A stretch of DNA of 9,564 bases from Acidobacteriota bacterium (GTDB taxonomy: Bacteria > Acidobacteriota > Terriglobia > Acidiferrales > UBA7541): NCBI GenBank assembly GCA_003153585.1, contig PLZZ01000124.1, positions 422 through 9,985 on the forward strand, given 5' to 3'. Below the pieces are notes generated by a model that had not been told where the DNA came from, made no database searches, and saw only the letters and a list, made by a program, of their open reading frames with translations. Position 1 is the stretch's first letter. Every line of letters begins with the position of its first letter. Positions 7,955 to 9,564 of this stretch are shown one piece after another. Made by a program: the position numbers and the translations under genes.

Positions 7955-8002
7955 AGGCGACGGGGGAAGGTGGGCTATTACAGACACATTCCCCCGTCCC
8001 CT
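7955..8002 (+). terminator. Long GC hairpin after the first receptor: likely terminator or REP-like element
   Basis: GACGGGGGAA (7959-7968) is perfectly complementary to TTCCCCCGTC (7989-7998) around a 20-nt loop. After one C-C mismatch the stem extends by three more pairs (AGG with CCT). It begins 8 nt after the receptor stop and is followed by a loosely T-rich stretch (8007-8020) rather than a clean T-run. Position favours transcription termination. The GGGGAC/GTCCCC-type arms also resemble REP palindromes linked to RAYT transposases, so a REP remnant is an alternative. Confidence 0.5.
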
Positions 8003-8056
8003 GATCATTCTGTTTGGTTGTCGTATCGCTCCGCCTAATCCTCCGGAAGCTGCCAT

Positions 8057-8079
8057 TACAGAATCTTTACAATTCTGTA
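8057..8079. promoter_or_regulatory. 23-bp inverted repeat with 8-bp perfect arms, possible operator
   Basis: TACAGAAT (8057-8064) and ATTCTGTA (8072-8079) are perfect reverse complements around CTTTACA. It ends one base before the TTGACA hexamer, the usual place for a regulator site. A nested TACA-N4-TGTA (8068-8079) is loosely like BlaI/CopY-type sites, but with a different spacer. The regulator is unknown. Confidence 0.4.
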
Positions 8080-8080
8080 C

Positions 8081-8109
8081 TTGACAGCCAGTATCAACTG
8101 GAATAGCCT
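8081..8109 (+). promoter_or_regulatory. Candidate sigma-70-type promoter of the second receptor
   Basis: A perfect -35 hexamer TTGACA lies at 8081-8086. With 17-bp spacing the -10 position is TAGCCT (8104-8109), only 3 of 6 matches. The strong -35, the weak -10 and the palindromic box filling the spacer fit a regulated promoter, with a leader of roughly 170 nt before the ATG at 8285. Support is the -35 hexamer and its context only. Confidence 0.35.
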
Positions 8110-8139
8110 CCCTAGTTGTAAATCAGTTGCAACTGGAAT
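8089..8139. repeat. Pair of 16-bp palindromic boxes, candidate tandem operators
   Basis: CAGTATCAACTGGAAT (8089-8104) and CAGTTGCAACTGGAAT (8124-8139) match at 14 of 16 positions and lie 35 bp apart in the same orientation. The second contains a perfect 12-bp palindrome, CAGTTGCAACTG. The first is embedded in CCAGT-ATCA-ACTGG (8088-8101), an imperfect form of the same symmetry. The first box occupies the putative -35/-10 spacer, as expected for repressor sites. Confidence 0.5.
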
Positions 8140-8284
8140 GTTCAGGCTGCTTCCCATCCCCGTAGCGCGGGGAAAGCTACTTCCGCGGCGCGAACATAGA
8201 CATGTGGAGATATCGTTCGTGGAATTAGAACCAATCCGGTTTTTGCCTTCGGCCAAGCGTTCTCTGCGAAGAACTCGATTCAAC

Positions 8285-9564
8285 ATGCTCCGCTGTCTTT
8301 TCCTCGCGCTCATTCCATGCTTTGCCTTCGTGACCTGGGCCGGCGTGGGAGGAAATATTTCCGGTACCGTGAGGGATTCCAGCGGAGCCGTTGTGTCGAA
8401 AGCCACGGTGACGGTCACCAACACAGATACGGGGGTTGCACAGACGGTTTCGAGTGATGACAAAGGCGCTTATTCGTTCCTCAACCTCCCCGTCGGCCAC
8501 TACAGTTTCGCGATTACACTAGCGGGTTTCAAACCCTATAAGCTCTCCGGCGTGGTGATTAACGTGAACGACGCGCTGCTGATTGATCCGGTTCTCCAGG
8601 TCGGTGAAAAGAACGATTCGGTCTCAGTCAGCGACAATGCTACCCATGTGGAGACGGTCAGCACCCAGATGGGCGAAGTCATCACCGGGGCCCAGATGAC
8701 CGCGGTGCCGTTAAACGGCCGCAGTTATACCGACCTGCTCGCGCTTCAACCCGGAGTTGCTCCGGTCACATCCATCACATCCGAGACCGTTCAAGACGTG
8801 GGTGCCAGCGCACTCGCTCCCTCCGGCGATTTAAATCCCGGAACAATTTCCATTAACGGCCAGCGGGAATTTGCAAACGCTTTTATCGTGAACGGAAGCG
8901 ACGTCGAAGAAGACGTCAACATGGGCGCGGCCATCATTCCCAACCTCGACTCCATCTCCGAATTCCGCATTCTCACCGGTAATTTCGACGCCGAATATGG
9001 AGAATTCAGCGGCGGCCAAATTAATGTGGTCACCAAGTCCGGGACCAACGCATTCCATGGAGACGCTTTCGAATTCCTGCGTAATACGAATCTCGATGCG
9101 CGCAACTTCTTTTCACCCACGCGCGGTAAATTCGACCAAAATCAATTCGGCGGAACCTTCGGCGGGCCCATTCGAAAGAATAAAATATTTTTCTTCACCG
9201 ACTATCAAGGCACTCGTTCGACACAGGGCGTGGATACCGGCCAGATTCCCGTGCCGTCTCTACAAGACCGCACCACGGGAAACTTCTCCGACCTACCGGA
9301 CAATTCCAGCGGCTTCAATCCGCTGGGTTTCTGTGGCGCAACGCAAATGCTCGAAATCCCCTGCACTGTAAGCGGACCCAACATAGCCAACCAGCTCTCC
9401 AGCAAACTCGGCCAAACCGTGACGAGCGGCGAGCCCTACTACTTTAGTGGCCCCACGCAACAGAATCCCACTGGCGGACCATGTGTCAGCAACAATCCGG
9501 TTGGCGGTTGTGTCTTTCCCAACGCCACCGTCCCGACGAGAGCTTGGGTCGCACCCGGCACGAA
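8285..9564 (+). CDS. TonB-dependent receptor with CarboxypepD_reg domain, N-terminal part (runs off window end)
   Basis: The frame is open from ATG 8285 to the window end, giving 426 codons without a stop. The N-terminus is a signal peptide (MLRCLFLALIPCFAFVTWAG). A CarboxypepD_reg domain follows at about 24-105 (ISGTVRDSSGAVV..., KGAYSFLNLPVGHY). The linker VPLNGRSYTDLLALQPGV leads into the plug, with the family's standard run: ISINGQRE, FIVNGSDVEED, ISEFRILTGNFDAEYG, SGGQINVVTKSGTN, FHGDAFEFLRN. QFGGTFGGPI and KIFFFTDYQG at the start of the barrel are typical of 1000-1200-residue acidobacterial receptors. It is therefore a different subfamily from the receptor at 5109. ATG 8285 places the signal peptide at the very start, but no good Shine-Dalgarno precedes it. 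The frame is open upstream to ATG 8138, which would add 49 basic residues and overlap the putative operators, so 8285 is preferred. Ligand unknown. Confidence 0.88.
   Translation, partial: MLRCLFLALIPCFAFVTWAGVGGNISGTVRDSSGAVVSKATVTVTNTDTGVAQTVSSDDKGAYSFLNLPVGHYSFAITLAGFKPYKLSGVVINVNDALLIDPVLQVGEKNDSVSVSDNATHVETVSTQMGEVITGAQMTAVPLNGRSYTDLLALQPGVAPVTSITSETVQDVGASALAPSGDLNPGTISINGQREFANAFIVNGSDVEEDVNMGAAIIPNLDSISEFRILTGNFDAEYGEFSGGQINVVTKSGTNAFHGDAFEFLRNTNLDARNFFSPTRGKFDQNQFGGTFGGPIRKNKIFFFTDYQGTRSTQGVDTGQIPVPSLQDRTTGNFSDLPDNSSGFNPLGFCGATQMLEIPCTVSGPNIANQLSSKLGQTVTSGEPYYFSGPTQQNPTGGPCVSNNPVGGCVFPNATVPTRAWVAPGT

Larger units (their letters stand above)
7947..8284. other. Intergenic region between the two receptor genes
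   Basis: This 338-bp stretch has no convincing gene of its own. From left to right it holds a long GC hairpin (7955-8002), an inverted repeat with 8-bp arms (8057-8079), a TTGACA hexamer (8081-8086), two near-identical palindromic boxes (8089-8104 and 8124-8139) and a small GC hairpin, TCCCCG/CGGGGA (8157-8162 and 8168-8173). The last 147 bp are open in the frame of the downstream receptor back to an ATG at 8138, but read as untranslated leader (see that gene). Confidence 0.7.

Noticed and set aside
8157..8173. Small GC hairpin TCCCCG/CGGGGA in the second receptor's leader
   Set aside because: The 6-bp stem and 5-nt loop are not enough to call a riboswitch or terminator; no known riboswitch core was recognised.
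8056..8463. 135-codon minus-strand ORF spanning the intergenic region and the start of the second receptor
   Set aside because: About half is antisense to the conserved CarboxypepD_reg domain; the rest covers the putative promoter and operators. No family resemblance.

Overview
The window looks like a piece of an Acidobacteriota chromosome. This is an inference from gene style: GC-rich coding sequence, and two large TonB-dependent receptors that each begin with a carboxypeptidase-regulatory-like (CarboxypepD_reg) domain, a family strongly expanded in that phylum. All real genes lie on the + strand. No rRNA, tRNA, CRISPR array or complete mobile element was seen.

Bases 1-4616 hold a heavy-metal efflux (HME) RND tripartite pump. 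It consists of the C-terminal end of a TolC/CzcC-type outer-membrane channel (cut by the window start), a CzcB-type lipoprotein adaptor overlapping it by ATGA, and a complete 1029-residue CzcA-type proton/metal antiporter. The TM4 motif DFGIIIDG...VEN keeps the acidic residues of the divalent-cation HME branch, so the pump more likely exports Zn/Co/Cd/Ni-type ions than Cu(I)/Ag(I). The exact metal cannot be read from sequence.

Bases 4613-4986 hold two small reading frames. The first is a 29-codon ORF overlapping the czcA stop by ATGA; it resembles the decapitated start of a second TolC-family gene. The second encodes a 93-residue exported or membrane-anchored protein with a dense His/Cys cluster (HxH, then HCxxCHxxH), probably a periplasmic metal-binding factor. 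After a 122-bp gap with a UUCG hairpin and a palindrome comes a complete 945-residue TonB-dependent receptor (5109-7946) with a strong Shine-Dalgarno. The same-strand order pump, small His/Cys protein, receptor suggests one metal-homeostasis locus acting on inner membrane, periplasm and outer membrane.

Bases 7947-8284 form the only substantial noncoding stretch. It has a long GC hairpin (terminator or REP-like), an 8-bp-arm inverted repeat, a perfect TTGACA -35 candidate, and two near-identical 16-bp palindromic boxes that look like operator sites. It precedes a second TonB-dependent receptor (8285 to the window end, incomplete) of the more common acidobacterial type, probably a separately regulated transcription unit.
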